Below are positions 54,518 to 63,902 of a stretch of 64,000 nt of DNA, one piece after another; positions within the stretch are counted from its first letter, which is position 1, and each line of letters starts with the position of its first letter. The position numbers and the translations under genes were made by a program. This DNA is from Pseudomonas sp. GM41(2012) (GTDB taxonomy: Bacteria > Pseudomonadota > Gammaproteobacteria > Pseudomonadales > Pseudomonadaceae). Where the stretch lies: the NCBI RefSeq assembly GCF_000282315.2, contig NZ_AKJN02000006.1, forward strand, positions 1,984,001-2,048,000. The letters run 5' to 3'. Under the pieces are notes generated by a model. It searched no databases. It was given only the letters and a program-made list of their open reading frames with translations, and was not told where the DNA came from.

Positions 54518-55474
54518 ATGCACCGCACGTCCAGCCGCGTGACTTGCTCGCGCACTTTTGCTGTTTCCTTGCTGCTGGCCAGCGTTACAGGACTACTCAG
54601 CAGCACCGTTTTGGCGCAACCCGCTCCCGCCGAAGAATCTGCCCAAGGCGAAAGCCTCAGCCCCGAAGCCAGCCCACCGAAAAAAGGTGTGTACCTCTCG
54701 GACTGGTTCAATCAGGACCTGACCGTCATCGGCAGCAAAGACATCAGTTTCGGCCCGCAACCGGCCGACGATATCTACCTGGAATACGAGTACTTCGGGC
54801 GCAAGGGGCCGTTCGAGTTGTACGGCTACATCGACATTCCGAAGATCTTCGACATCGGCAACAGCCATGACAAAGGCGTGTGGGACCACGGCTCCCCGGT
54901 GTTCATGGAGCACGAACCGCGAATCTCCATCGATTACCTCGCCGGCCGCAGTCTGGCCATCGGGCCGTTCAAGGAATGGTACGTGGCCTTCGACTGGATC
55001 TACGACCACGGGAGTAACAGTGCCAACCGCGCCAATACGCTGTACAGCGGTTTGGGCACCGACATCGAGACCCATTCGCGGGTGAACCTGTCGGCCAACT
55101 TCTATGGGCGCTACCAGTGGGAAAACTACGGCGCCAGCAACGAATATTCATGGGACGGCTATCGCGCCCAACTCAAATACATCGTGCCAATCAGCAGCTT
55201 CAGCAACGGCGCCTCACTGACCTACATCGGGTTCACCAACTTCGACTTCGGCTCGGACCTGCACAAGGACAACCCGGCCCGTACTGCCAACGCCACGGTG
55301 GCCACCAACGTGTTGCTGTACTCGTTCACCCACTTGCGTTTCACCCTGGTCGGCCGTTATTTCCACAACGGCGGCAACTGGGAGGATGGTAGCGAATTGA
55401 ATTTTGGCGACGGTAACTTCCGCGCCCGTTCCGACGGCTGGGGTTACTACGCTGGCGTGGGTTATCAGTTTTAA
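54518..55474 (+). CDS. tsx: Tsx-like nucleoside-specific outer membrane channel
   Basis: 318 residues with a signal peptide (cut near VLA-QPA), a short Pro/Glu/Ala-rich linker, and a twelve-stranded beta-barrel with alternating aromatic residues ending in GVGYQF (C-terminal Phe). The segments GPFELYGYIDIPKIFD, GSPVFMEHEPRISID and WYVAFDWIYDHG match the Tsx family. Allows nucleosides through the outer membrane. ATG 54518 is set by AAAAGGGA upstream; the open frame begins earlier. A LacI-type operator lies upstream. Confidence 0.9.
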   Translation: MHRTSSRVTCSRTFAVSLLLASVTGLLSSTVLAQPAPAEESAQGESLSPEASPPKKGVYLSDWFNQDLTVIGSKDISFGPQPADDIYLEYEYFGRKGPFELYGYIDIPKIFDIGNSHDKGVWDHGSPVFMEHEPRISIDYLAGRSLAIGPFKEWYVAFDWIYDHGSNSANRANTLYSGLGTDIETHSRVNLSANFYGRYQWENYGASNEYSWDGYRAQLKYIVPISSFSNGASLTYIGFTNFDFGSDLHKDNPARTANATVATNVLLYSFTHLRFTLVGRYFHNGGNWEDGSELNFGDGNFRARSDGWGYYAGVGYQF

Positions 55475-55562
55475 GACCTGTTTGAATCAGGAGGAGATTT
55501 TGAAGAACGGGTCGGCGTGGGAGAACGGTGTTCCCGAGGTTTGAGTTTGGCTTGAGGACGCT

Positions 55563-55653
55563 ATCGCGGGCAAGCCTTGCTCCTACAGGTTATGTGTCGA
55601 CGGTGATTATTTTGATCGACACCAAACCTGTAGGAGCAAGGCTTGCCCGCGAT
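55563..55653. repeat. REP-type inverted repeat (CGGGCAAGCCTTGCTCCTACAGG class)
   Basis: 28-bp perfect arms around a 35-base loop between convergent tsx and the oxidoreductase gene. Confidence 0.92.
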
Positions 55654-55658
55654 GCTTT

Positions 55659-56615
55659 TTACGGCAACAAAATCACCTTGTCACCACTGCCTTGGCTCAC
55701 CTCGGCATACCGCTCCAGCCCTTCTGCCAACGGCGATTCAAACAAACCCTCGGGCAACGGCAACAAGCCCTGATCGAAGAACGTGCCGAACTGATCAAGC
55801 ATCGCCGCACACGCCTGGACGCCGTACAGCAACGAGTTGATCCCCACCACCGAACCGCCCTTGCGATACAGCGCCAGGGCCGGCAATTGCACCATGCCGT
55901 CCACCGGTGCGGCGATGATCGCGATGCGACCGAACGCGGCCAGCGCCGGGACCGAGGCTGGCAGCCAGAAACCGGTGGTGTCGAAAATCACATCAGCGCC
56001 GCCGGCATACACGGCATTTACCTGAGCGCCAAGATCCTCGGGTTTATCCAGTTGCAGCGTCTGATACCCCTGGGCCTGCAAATCCTTGATCTGTTCCGGC
56101 CGCCGCGCCGCTGCCAGTACTTGAGCGCCACGCACCTTGGCCAGCGCCAGTGCCGCAGTGCCAACCGCCCCGCCACCGATCACCAGCAACCGGGTTTCGG
56201 TCGTCACCCCACTGCGCTCCAACGCATCCCACGCCGTGGTGTATGGCACACCGAGGCTGGCAGCCTGGGCAAAACTCAGATGGGTCGGCTTTTTCGCCAC
56301 GCCATTGGCCGGCAGTTTGACGAATTGTGCATGGGAGCCATCGGCGAAAAAGCCCAGTTCACGGCCGGTGCCCCAGACTTCCTGACCGATCAGCGCCTGC
56401 GGGCCTTCAACAACCACACCGGCGAAGTCACGACCGGGAATCCGCGGCAGTGTGGTGTAGGGAAAACGTCCCAGAACATTCTTCACATCGCTGGGGTTGA
56501 GGCCGGCCGCCTTGATCTGGACCAGCACTTCATCATGGCCGGGGACGGGGGTGGGAACCTCAACGTAGCGCAGGGCCGAGAGGTCACCGGTCTTGTCGAA
56601 TTGCAGTGCTTTCAT
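55659..56615 (-). CDS. Zinc-type alcohol dehydrogenase/quinone oxidoreductase (MDR superfamily)
   Basis: 318 residues. GLNPSDVKNVLGRFPYTTLPRIPGRDFAGVV and the Rossmann motif VIGGGAVGTAALALAKVRGAQV are clear. The zinc-ligand cysteines of classical alcohol dehydrogenases are absent, so the protein is of the NADPH quinone reductase type. ATG 56615 (MKALQFDKTG) fits the family start; the frame is longer upstream. Downstream of xapX by 28 bp; co-transcribed probably. Confidence 0.9.
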   Translation of the reverse strand: MKALQFDKTGDLSALRYVEVPTPVPGHDEVLVQIKAAGLNPSDVKNVLGRFPYTTLPRIPGRDFAGVVVEGPQALIGQEVWGTGRELGFFADGSHAQFVKLPANGVAKKPTHLSFAQAASLGVPYTTAWDALERSGVTTETRLLVIGGGAVGTAALALAKVRGAQVLAAARRPEQIKDLQAQGYQTLQLDKPEDLGAQVNAVYAGGADVIFDTTGFWLPASVPALAAFGRIAIIAAPVDGMVQLPALALYRKGGSVVGINSLLYGVQACAAMLDQFGTFFDQGLLPLPEGLFESPLAEGLERYAEVSQGSGDKVILLP

Positions 56616-56643
56616 GAGCGTTTCCCTCGAATGAATAAACGGT

Positions 56644-56817
56644 TCAGGAGATCCAGCCAGCCACCAGTTGCCGGCCCATTGGCCACAACTTTTCACCGGC
56701 CAACATGCCGAGCAGCCCTACCAGCGCGATGGCCGGCGGTGCGGGGGAACGAAAATCCAGAGCGCCGTAGAGCAAACCGACGCCCAGACCGATGACCAAT
56801 GAGATGAGAAAGCTCAT
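56644..56817 (-). CDS. XapX domain (DUF1427) small membrane protein
   Basis: 57 residues, read from the sequence: MSFLISLVIGLGVGLLYGALDFRSPAPPAIALVGLLGMLAGE and so on (given here only as start; key parts: two hydrophobic helices about 3-20 and 29-45, the RSPAPPAIALVGLLGML motif). This matches the XapX family, named for a Xanthomonas xanthosine-linked gene. Inner-membrane, function unknown. Lies 28 bp upstream of the oxidoreductase gene. It is shorter than a usual ORF cutoff but has all family features. Confidence 0.85.
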   Translation of the reverse strand: MSFLISLVIGLGVGLLYGALDFRSPAPPAIALVGLLGMLAGEKLWPMGRQLVAGWIS

Positions 56818-56933
56818 GGCAGACTCCGTGGCTAATTAAGGTATGCCCGGAGTCTAAAGATCGGTAGCGACGAGCACCGGCCAAGTGCTTCTGAATATCG
56901 GCCAAAACACCAATGCCGGATCCAAGGCAAACG

Positions 56934-57019
56934 TGTAGGAGCTGCCGCAGGCTGCGATCTTTTGATCTTGTTTCTTAAAGGGCAACATCAAAAGATCGCA
57001 GCCTGCGGCAGCTCCTACA
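56934..57019. repeat. REP-type inverted repeat (GATCAAAAGATCGCAGCC class)
   Basis: 33-bp perfect arms around a 20-base loop, between two minus-strand genes. Confidence 0.92.
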
Positions 57020-57027
57020 GGTTTTCG

Positions 57028-57813
57028 TCAGGGTTGGGATTGGCGTTGGCTCGCGGAAAACTGCGAAGGCGCGACACCCAGTTCCCGCCGAAACATGTCG
57101 CTGAAGCTGCTCGGTGAATAACCCAGCTCCCGGGCAATCGCACTGACCGGCACGCCCTGGATCAACTCTGCCACCGCGGTCGCCAATTGCACCTGGCGCC
57201 GCCACTCGGCGAAGCCCATGCCCAGACCGTCCTTGAACAGCCGCGCCAGGGTACGCACGCTGGCACCGGCGTTTTCGGCGTGTTGTTCGAAGGCAATGTC
57301 CAGCGATGGCGCGGCCATGACTGCCTGGCACAGGTTCATCAGGCGTCGGTCGGAATCATCCGGCAAGGGGATTTTCAGCAGCGAGCGCCTGGCTCGCCTA
57401 AGCTCCAGCAGCGCCAGGCCGACCAGCGCTTCGTAATACTCGGGCGCGCCATCGTCGCCCTGCTCCACCAGCCCGACGATCAGCTCACGCAGCAGTCCGC
57501 CGACTTCGATCACCTGGACCGTGTCGTCCAGCGTCGCCGCCAATGAGGGCCGCAAATAGATGTTGCGCATCTGTAAATCCGACACCACGCGAATCCCGTG
57601 GGGCACACCTGGCGGCAGCCACACCGCTCGTTGCGGCGGCACCACCAGCGCTTCATGGGGCGTCTCGACCCACATCACCCCGCTCATTGCATACAGCAAC
57701 TGCCCCCAGACATGTTCATGCGGCTCGATGTACAAGCCGCGCGGATAGGTGCGCGCCAGCGGTTGCACGGGCACATCGGTGTCACTCAGGTCTGGAGGGG
57801 CGGCAAGGGCCAT
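57028..57813 (-). CDS. AraC family transcriptional regulator with cupin sensor domain
   Basis: 261 residues: N-terminal cupin-like part (GLYIEPHEHVWGQLLYAMSGVMWVETP, VWLPPGVPHGIRV) and C-terminal double helix-turn-helix (ARLFKDGLGMGFAEWRRQVQLATAVAELIQGVPVSAIARELGYSPSSFSDMFRRELGVAPSQF). The next genes on this strand, xapX and the oxidoreductase, are possible targets (inference). Start at ATG 57813 is uncertain; no strong ribosome-binding site. Confidence 0.88.
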   Translation of the reverse strand: MALAAPPDLSDTDVPVQPLARTYPRGLYIEPHEHVWGQLLYAMSGVMWVETPHEALVVPPQRAVWLPPGVPHGIRVVSDLQMRNIYLRPSLAATLDDTVQVIEVGGLLRELIVGLVEQGDDGAPEYYEALVGLALLELRRARRSLLKIPLPDDSDRRLMNLCQAVMAAPSLDIAFEQHAENAGASVRTLARLFKDGLGMGFAEWRRQVQLATAVAELIQGVPVSAIARELGYSPSSFSDMFRRELGVAPSQFSASQRQSQP

Positions 57814-57949
57814 GGGCAGCAATCATTGGGGGTTTCAGAGATTGCATGGTAACGAGCCACGGGGCATGTCGCTACGGGCGGCATCCATCTGACAATTCGA
57901 CTGAATTTTCCGTAACCCCAACGATCCTTGTAATACCACAGGGAGGAAT

Positions 57950-58186
57950 ATGGGCTTTATGAACAACGCAAAACTTTTCGTCATTGAATACACCCTTCAT
58001 GGCGCGCCCAAGTCTTTCATCATCCGCCTGGACAAGATGGATAACGCGGAGGCTTGGCATTGGGCAAGTTGCGACGCGGGGGTCGGACGAATCCCTCGCT
58101 TCGGCCGAGAGAAGGTGCAAAAAACCAGCAAGCCGATGGCCGAGAAATTCGGCGTGGAAAACGTCAAGTGGCGGCCGGCAAATTGA
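57950..58186 (+). CDS. DUF6555-like small protein
   Basis: 78 residues: NNAKLFVIEYTLHGAPKSFIIRLDKMDNAEAWHWASCDAGVGRIPRFGREK and KWRPAN. A small Pseudomonas-type protein that I recall as DUF6555, not verified. Soluble, basic, with one Cys. GGAGGA precedes ATG 57950 closely and ATG 57959 (MNNAK) at 12 bases, so the start is open. Terminator at 58194-58223. Confidence 0.7.
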   Translation: MGFMNNAKLFVIEYTLHGAPKSFIIRLDKMDNAEAWHWASCDAGVGRIPRFGREKVQKTSKPMAEKFGVENVKWRPAN

Positions 58187-58193
58187 AATGAAA

Positions 58194-58223
58194 GTGGAGC
58201 CCGATCAGGCTCCACCTTTTTTT
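58194..58223 (+). terminator. Rho-independent terminator
   Basis: An 8-bp stem (GTGGAGCC/GGCTCCAC) followed by seven Ts, 8 bp after the small DUF6555-like gene. Confidence 0.85.
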
Positions 58224-58233
58224 GGATGAGTGG

Positions 58234-58398
58234 TCAGCGTTGGGCGCACTTGCAGCCCTTGCTGGCACATTCTTCGCCATGTTCATGGTGCTTGGCGCAG
58301 GCTTCACAGCAATAGTGCTTGCCGTGGCGCGCGATCGGATGTTCGCCCAGTTTGCACTTGCATTTGGGGCAGTCGCAGATACTTTCACTGTCGATCAT
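58234..58398 (-). CDS. Bacterial metallothionein (PmtA/BmtA type)
   Basis: 54 residues read directly from the sequence and not listed as a standard ORF. Ten cysteines, in CDCPKCKC (residues 8-15), HYCCEACA (28-35) and ECASKGCKC (43-51), with five histidines. This is the Pseudomonas/Synechococcus metallothionein layout with a central zinc finger-like fold (HGKHYCCEACAKHHEHGEEC). It binds zinc, cadmium or copper. GGAG is 8 bases upstream of the ATG. Its end faces the terminator at 58194-58223. Metal-response sites were not seen. Confidence 0.88.
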   Translation of the reverse strand: MIDSESICDCPKCKCKLGEHPIARHGKHYCCEACAKHHEHGEECASKGCKCAQR

Positions 58399-58471
58399 GA
58401 GTCTGACTCCATGGGTTGTGGTCGTCCGGGTCTGGCAAATGCGACCCGTACCACCAGTGTAGGAGCTTGCG

Positions 58472-58927
58472 TCAGCCCTGCCGGGTACTGCTGCGATACA
58501 TAAACAGCAACGCCAACGCGAGACACACCATCGCCAGTATCCGGCTGCTGGACAACTCGATCGCCGGGTTGCCCAGCCAGCCGAAGTTATCGATCAACAT
58601 TCCCATCCCCAGTTGCCCGACGATCACCGCCACCGTCGCCACCGCCGTGCCGACCCGCGGCACCGCGCCAACCATCACCATCATGTACACCACCCCGAAC
58701 AGTGCGCCGCTGAGCTGCCATTTCGGCACGTCCAGCAAACTCACGGCATGGGTCGGTTCGAAAAACAGGATCAGTAGCCCGGTGGTGACTGCACCGACCA
58801 CGAAGGTCAGCAAACTGCTGCGCAACACACCCACCGTTTCGCCCAAACGGCCATTGATCGCCGCCTGGATACTCAACACCGCACCGGCCGCCACGACCAC
58901 CGCCAACAAAATAATCAGATTCATCAT
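58472..58927 (-). CDS. DMT family inner-membrane protein (DUF606/YdcZ), second of a pair
   Basis: 151 residues with about five membrane helices: LIILLAVVVAAGAVLSIQAAINGRLG, RSSLLTFVVGAVTTGLLILF, WQLSGALFGVVYMMVMVGAVPRVGTAVATVAVIVGQLGMGMLIDNFGW. These are the DUF606 signatures. Such proteins usually occur as two linked halves forming one transporter. ATG 58927 overlaps the upstream partner stop by one base (TGATG). Substrate unknown. Confidence 0.88.
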   Translation of the reverse strand: MMNLIILLAVVVAAGAVLSIQAAINGRLGETVGVLRSSLLTFVVGAVTTGLLILFFEPTHAVSLLDVPKWQLSGALFGVVYMMVMVGAVPRVGTAVATVAVIVGQLGMGMLIDNFGWLGNPAIELSSSRILAMVCLALALLFMYRSSTRQG

Positions 58928-59412
58928 CAACCCCGAGCGATCAGAACAAGTGCCGCGACAATCAGCAACAAGGCCAGCCAGCGTTCACCGTTGACCTTTT
59001 TGCGGGTAGCGCCGAACCAGCCGAAGTGGTCGATCAACACGCTTTTGCCGACCTGCCCGGAGAGGATCGCGATCATGGTCATGGCAATGCCGATGTGCGG
59101 CGTGGCCAAGGTCAGCACGATCACGTACATCGGCCCCAGGAACCCACCGATCAACTGCCAGCGCGGCAGCTCATTCAAGGCAGGGCCCTGTTGCCGACCA
59201 CTGAACAGCAACAGCAAAAACAGAATCGCCGAGCCGACACCGAAGATGCTCAAGGTGGCCCACAAGTGCCCGACCTGAACCCCGAGCGGCCCGAGCAAAC
59301 CGGCCTCCACGGACAGGCCCATGCCGGCCAAAATCACCAGTGGCAGCAGCAACAGCCGCAGCCCTGGTTGGGTCGCTGGCGTTTCAGCGATGTCGATTGA
59401 AGAAGATTGCAT
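58927..59412 (-). CDS. DMT family inner-membrane protein (DUF606/YdcZ), first of a pair
   Basis: 161 residues with five membrane helices and the same fold as its neighbour (PRWQLIGGFLGPMYVIVLTLATPHIGIAMTMIAILSGQVGKSVLIDHFGWFG). A short N-terminal extension precedes the first helix. ATG 59412 was chosen as start; the longer frame runs into a REP repeat. Coupled to the next gene by a one-base overlap, so the pair most likely forms a heterodimeric transporter. Confidence 0.88.
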   Translation of the reverse strand: MQSSSIDIAETPATQPGLRLLLLPLVILAGMGLSVEAGLLGPLGVQVGHLWATLSIFGVGSAILFLLLLFSGRQQGPALNELPRWQLIGGFLGPMYVIVLTLATPHIGIAMTMIAILSGQVGKSVLIDHFGWFGATRKKVNGERWLALLLIVAALVLIARG

Positions 59413-59449
59413 AACGAAAACCTGCCAGTTATCAGATGAACACGGCCCT

Positions 59450-59541
59450 CTGTAGGAGCAAAGCTTGCTCGCGAGACGGTGTGTCAGACGCCGAAGATGT
59501 CGACTGACACACCGTCTCGCGAGCAAGCTTTGCTCCTACAG
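59450..59541. repeat. REP-type inverted repeat, 38-bp perfect arms
   Basis: Arms CTGTAGGAGCAAAGCTTGCTCGCGAGACGG... (59450 on) and the inverse ending at 59541 around a 16-base loop. It sits between the divergent transporter pair and the LysR gene. Confidence 0.93.
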
Positions 59542-59634
59542 GGGTGGTGGCGCGCATTATCGGCTGGCGATCCTTTGCGATAAATGGGAGCATCCTGACA
59601 ACACTTTTGCGCAACTCGCACAGCAGGATTCCTC

Positions 59635-60570
59635 ATGCATGGCCTCAACGAACTGGGATTCAAGGCACTTCGGTTGTTTGTAGCGGTGCTGGATCACGGC
59701 AGTTTTTCCGAAGTGGCGCGCCGCGAAGGACTGGCACCCTCTTCGATTTCCCGGCAGATCCAATTGATGGAGCAAGCCCTGGGCCAGCAATTGCTCTACC
59801 GCCACACCCGCGCCGTCTCGCCCACCGAAGCCGGGCGCATGCTCGGTCATCACGCGCGGCTGGTGCTGGTGCAACTCGAAGAGGCCGAACAGGCCTTGCA
59901 GGAACAGCAAAGCGAACCGAGCGGACTGGTGCGGATCAATGCGCCAGTGGTGTTCGGTCAGCGACACTTGACGCCGTGGCTGGCACGGCTCTGTGAGCGC
60001 TACCCGAAACTGCAACTGGATATCCAGCAGACCGACAGCTACGTCGACCCGCTACAGGAAGGCGCCGACCTGCTGTTTCGCATCGGCCCGCTGCACGATT
60101 CGAGCATGCAGGCGCGGATTCTGGCGCCCCATCGTTTTCAAGTCGCCGCGAGCCCAACCTATCTGGAACGTCACGGCACGCCGCAACACCCCGAAGAACT
60201 GGCCGCGCATCAGTGCCTGGCCTACAAGGGCGTGACCGGCCAGCAACGCTGGTTTTTCCGCAAGGATCAGCAGGACTGGACGCCCTGGTCGGTGAAGGGG
60301 CCGATCACCGGCAACCACGCCGACACCCTGACCCAAGCCGCCGAACAAGGTTTGGGGCTGGTGATGTTTCCGTCGTGGCTGATTGGTGAGGCGGTGCGCA
60401 ACGGCACGCTGGTGCCGGTGCTCGGGGCGTATCAGGTGTCCAACAGCCTTGAGCCGCAGCAGATTGCGGTGCTGTGGCCTGGAAGCCGACGGTTGTCGGT
60501 GAAGGTCAGGACGGTGATTGATTTTTTCGTGGAATGCTTCGGCGCGGTGCCCTACTGGGACAGACCGTAG
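59635..60570 (+). CDS. LysR family transcriptional regulator
   Basis: 311 residues: helix-turn-helix MHGLNELGFKALRLFVAVLDHGSFSEVARREGLAPSSISRQIQLME and LysR effector domain. The divergent DUF606 pair, about 220 bp away with a REP element between, is the natural target candidate, but that is inference. Effector unknown. Confidence 0.9.
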   Translation: MHGLNELGFKALRLFVAVLDHGSFSEVARREGLAPSSISRQIQLMEQALGQQLLYRHTRAVSPTEAGRMLGHHARLVLVQLEEAEQALQEQQSEPSGLVRINAPVVFGQRHLTPWLARLCERYPKLQLDIQQTDSYVDPLQEGADLLFRIGPLHDSSMQARILAPHRFQVAASPTYLERHGTPQHPEELAAHQCLAYKGVTGQQRWFFRKDQQDWTPWSVKGPITGNHADTLTQAAEQGLGLVMFPSWLIGEAVRNGTLVPVLGAYQVSNSLEPQQIAVLWPGSRRLSVKVRTVIDFFVECFGAVPYWDRP

Positions 60571-60591
60571 AGACCAAGCCGAACTCGGTAC

Positions 60592-60685
60592 TGTGGCGAG
60601 GGGGCTTGCCCCCGTTCGAGTGCGCAGCGCTCGCAAGCTTTTGGGGCCGCTGCGCAGCCCAACGGGGGCAAGCCCCCTCGCCACA
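60592..60685. repeat. REP-type inverted repeat (GTGGCGAGGGGGCTTGCCCCCGTT class)
   Basis: 25-bp perfect arms TGTGGCGAGGGGGC... and inverse around a 44-base spacer that itself has a GCGCAGCG inverted piece. Between LysR and the chemoreceptor gene. Confidence 0.92.
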
Positions 60686-60733
60686 CAAGCCCCCCTTTCC
60701 ACACAAGCTCGTTCGCCACAAAGGCACCGTCAG

Positions 60734-62416
60734 TCAGATTCGGAACTGGCCCACCAGTTTGCCCAGGCGTTGACCGAGGTCGGCCAGGCTGCGGGACGTC
60801 TGGGCGCCGAGTTGGGTTTCGTCGGCGACACTGTCCACGGCCACAGCGATCTGATGCACGCTGCGGTTGATCTCTTCGGCCACGGCGGTCTGCTCTTCGG
60901 CAGCGCTGGCTATCTGCGCGTTCATCGAGTTGATGGTGCCGATCAACTGGGCCATGGTGTCCAGCGATGCACCCGCTTCGTTGGCCTGGGCTGACGTGCC
61001 GTCGCCGGCCTCGCTGGAACGGCGCATCGCTTCCACCGCCGACTGAGTGCCTGCCTGCAAGCGATCGATCATGCCCTGGATTTCCTGGGTGCTGATTTGC
61101 GTGCGACTGGCCAGCGCTCGAACCTCGTCGGCCACCACGGCAAAACCACGACCGGCTTCACCGGCGCGGGCGGCTTCGATGGCGGCGTTGAGCGCCAGCA
61201 GGTTGGTCTGCTCGGCAATCGAACGGATCACCCCAAGCACGCTGACAATCGACGACACGTCTTTTTGCAGACTGTCCAGTGACACGCCACTGCTGCGAAT
61301 GTCGTCCACCAACGCATGAATTTTCACAATGCTGCCGGCCACCACACGCTTGGCAGCCTGGCCTTCTTCGTCGGTCTGCTGGGCAGCCACCGCGGCGTTT
61401 TGCGCACTTTTCGCCACTTCCTGAGCAGCGGCAGACATTTGGTTGATCGCCGTGGCGACCTGATCGGTCTCGTGACGCTGACGCTCCATGGCCTGATCCG
61501 AGCGCTGCGCCTGGTCGGAGACCTGATTCACCAGCCCGGTCAGTTGCGAGGTCATTTCGGTGATCTGGCGCACCAGGCCGTGGATCTTGTCGACGAAGCG
61601 GTTGAACGAGCCGGCCAGCTCGCCGAGTTCGTCCTGGCTGGTGATGGTCAGGCGACGCGTCAGGTCGCCCTCACCCGCCGCGATGTCATCAAGGTTGGCT
61701 TTCATCAGGTTCAGCGGACGCAGGATGGTGTTGGCCAGCAGCATCCCGGCGGCGGCAATCACCAACAGCACCACGGCGGCAATCCCGACGATGCTCAGCA
61801 CCACGCCTTGCATGCGCTCCTGAACCTTGATTTCGACCAGCGCCACTTGCGCTTCGATGCCGTCGAGGTTGACCGAGGTGCCGACCGCCATGTCCCACTT
61901 CGGCAGGTATTCGGTGTAGCCGAGTTTCGGCACCAGCACTTGGGTGTTGCCGGGCAGCGGCGAGCTGTATTGCAGGTAGTGGGTGCCGTCCTTGGCGACT
62001 TTCACCAGGTCACGGTTGACGTAGACGCCGTTCGGATCGCGGTTGTCCTTGAAGCTCTGGCCCACGCCTTCAGGGCTGTTGGCCTTGAACAGGCGCACGG
62101 TGTTGGAGTCGTAGCCGAAGAAGTAGCCGTCCTTGCCGTAGGTGATGCTCGACAGCAACTTGACCACCTGGGCCCGCACCGCGTCATCACCGGGGGCGGC
62201 TGCGTCGTAGAGTGGTTTGATCGTGGTCATGGCCACGGCGACGTAGCTTTGCAGCGTTGCCTTGGCATCGCTGAGCAGGCGCTGGCGAGTTTCCTCGACT
62301 TCCTTGCGGGCCTGCTCCTGCAGAATGAACAACGTGGTCAGGCTGATGACCAACGCAAAGAGCAACACCGGGAGGACGGCAAGGGACAGGACTTTAGCCT
62401 TCAGGCTCATGCGCAT
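60734..62416 (-). CDS. Methyl-accepting chemotaxis protein with sCache sensor domain
   Basis: 560 residues: membrane helix (10-32), periplasmic single-Cache domain ([47 protein letters not shown]), second helix (about 200-222), HAMP region and the long signalling coiled coil with the hairpin tip [39 protein letters not shown]. The domain type is that of sCache_2 receptors, e.g. Pseudomonas McpP that senses C2/C3 acids. The ligand of this one is not known. Lone gene, no che genes near. Confidence 0.93.
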   Translation of the reverse strand: MRMSLKAKVLSLAVLPVLLFALVISLTTLFILQEQARKEVEETRQRLLSDAKATLQSYVAVAMTTIKPLYDAAAPGDDAVRAQVVKLLSSITYGKDGYFFGYDSNTVRLFKANSPEGVGQSFKDNRDPNGVYVNRDLVKVAKDGTHYLQYSSPLPGNTQVLVPKLGYTEYLPKWDMAVGTSVNLDGIEAQVALVEIKVQERMQGVVLSIVGIAAVVLLVIAAAGMLLANTILRPLNLMKANLDDIAAGEGDLTRRLTITSQDELGELAGSFNRFVDKIHGLVRQITEMTSQLTGLVNQVSDQAQRSDQAMERQRHETDQVATAINQMSAAAQEVAKSAQNAAVAAQQTDEEGQAAKRVVAGSIVKIHALVDDIRSSGVSLDSLQKDVSSIVSVLGVIRSIAEQTNLLALNAAIEAARAGEAGRGFAVVADEVRALASRTQISTQEIQGMIDRLQAGTQSAVEAMRRSSEAGDGTSAQANEAGASLDTMAQLIGTINSMNAQIASAAEEQTAVAEEINRSVHQIAVAVDSVADETQLGAQTSRSLADLGQRLGKLVGQFRI

Positions 62417-62480
62417 GACGGTTCACTCTTTTGATTTTATTGGCGTGGTTAAAGGCTTTAACGGCACGCCAACAAAAAAC

Positions 62481-62570
62481 TGTAGGAGCTGAGCTTGCTC
62501 GCGATTCAGGCACCGCGGTTTATCAGGCACACCGCGTAATCGTTCATCGCGGGCAAGCCACGCTCCCACA
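62481..62570. repeat. Imperfect REP-type inverted repeat
   Basis: TGTAGGAGCTGAGCTTGCTCGCGA (from 62481) against ATCGCGGGCAAGCCACGCTCCCACA (ending 62570), with several mismatches, thus older or composite. Between the antiporter and chemoreceptor genes. Confidence 0.85.
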
Positions 62571-62582
62571 GGGGAAATGTGT

Positions 62583-63902
62583 TTAGAGCACCATCGCCGC
62601 CACCCAGCCGAACGCCAACAGCGGCAGGTTGTAGTGCAGGAAGGTCGGGACCACGGTGTCCCAGATGTGGTGATGCTGGCCGTCGATGTTCAGGCCCGAG
62701 GTCGGGCCGAGGGTCGAGTCCGACGCTGGCGAACCGGCATCGCCCAGCGCACCGGCAGTGCCGACGATGCACACAATCGCAATCGGGCTGAAACCCAACT
62801 GTACGCACAACGGCACAAAAATCGCTGCCAGGATCGGCACTGTGGAAAACGACGAACCGATGCCCATGGTCACCAACAGTCCGACCAACAACATCAGCAA
62901 CGCGCCAATGCCTTTGCTGTGGCCGATCCACGAAGCCGAGGCTTCGACCAGTGTCTGCACCTCACCGGTGGCTTTCATCACCTCGGCAAAACCGGAGGCA
63001 GCAATCATGATGAAACCGATCATCGCCATCATCTTCATGCCTTCGGTGAACAGGTCGTCGGTTTCACGCCACTTCACGATCCCCGACACCGAAAAAATCA
63101 GAAAGCCTGCCAGCGCACCGATGATCATCGAGTCCAGCAACAGCTGAATGATGAACGCCACCGCGATGGCCAGACCGGCGACCATCAGGCTCAGCGGGTT
63201 GTACTGCACCGCGACCTGTTCGACTTGCTCGATCTTTTCCAGATCGTAGACGCGCTTCTTGCGGTAGCTGACAAACGCAGCCGCGAGCCCGACGACCATG
63301 CCCAAGGCCGGAATCCCCATGGCATGGGTGACGTTGATGCCGCTGATGTCCACCCCGCTACGGGCGACGTTGGCCAGCAGGATTTCATTAAGGAAGATGT
63401 TGCCGAAGCCCACGGGCAAGAACATGTACGGCGTAATCAGGCCGAAGGTCATGACACAGGCGATCAACCGGCGATCCAGTTGCAGCTTGGTCAGCACATA
63501 TAAAAGCGGCGGCACCAGCAGCGGAATAAAGGCGATATGTATCGGCAGAATGTTCTGCGAAGCGATGGCCACCACCCACAGCAAACCGATCAACAGCCAT
63601 TTGACCTGACGGCCGCCGCTGGCGTGCTGGCGATCGACCATCAGCAAGGCTTTGTCTGCCAGGGCGTGTGCCAGGCCAGACTTGGCAATGGCCACTGCGA
63701 AAGCGCCGAGCAATGCGTAGGACAACGCGACCGTCGCACCGCCGCCGAGGCCGCTGTTGAAGGCTTTGAGTGTCGCGTCGATGCCCAGGCCACCGGTCAA
63801 ACCACCCACCAGAGCGCCCACGATCAGCGCGATTACGACGTGCACGCGGGACAGGCTGAGGATCAGCATGACGCCGACCGCGGCAATTACAGCATTAATC
63901 AT
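62583..63902 (-). CDS. Na+/H+ antiporter family protein (NhaC-like/YuiF type)
   Basis: 439 residues with eleven or twelve membrane helices. [62 protein letters not shown] and [41 protein letters not shown] are family blocks. It may export Na+ or an organic acid by H+ exchange; the family label is certain, the substrate is not. ATG 63902 is used since the longer frame adds 15 residues with no hydrophobic character. Confidence 0.87.
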   Translation of the reverse strand: MINAVIAAVGVMLILSLSRVHVVIALIVGALVGGLTGGLGIDATLKAFNSGLGGGATVALSYALLGAFAVAIAKSGLAHALADKALLMVDRQHASGGRQVKWLLIGLLWVVAIASQNILPIHIAFIPLLVPPLLYVLTKLQLDRRLIACVMTFGLITPYMFLPVGFGNIFLNEILLANVARSGVDISGINVTHAMGIPALGMVVGLAAAFVSYRKKRVYDLEKIEQVEQVAVQYNPLSLMVAGLAIAVAFIIQLLLDSMIIGALAGFLIFSVSGIVKWRETDDLFTEGMKMMAMIGFIMIAASGFAEVMKATGEVQTLVEASASWIGHSKGIGALLMLLVGLLVTMGIGSSFSTVPILAAIFVPLCVQLGFSPIAIVCIVGTAGALGDAGSPASDSTLGPTSGLNIDGQHHHIWDTVVPTFLHYNLPLLAFGWVAAMVL

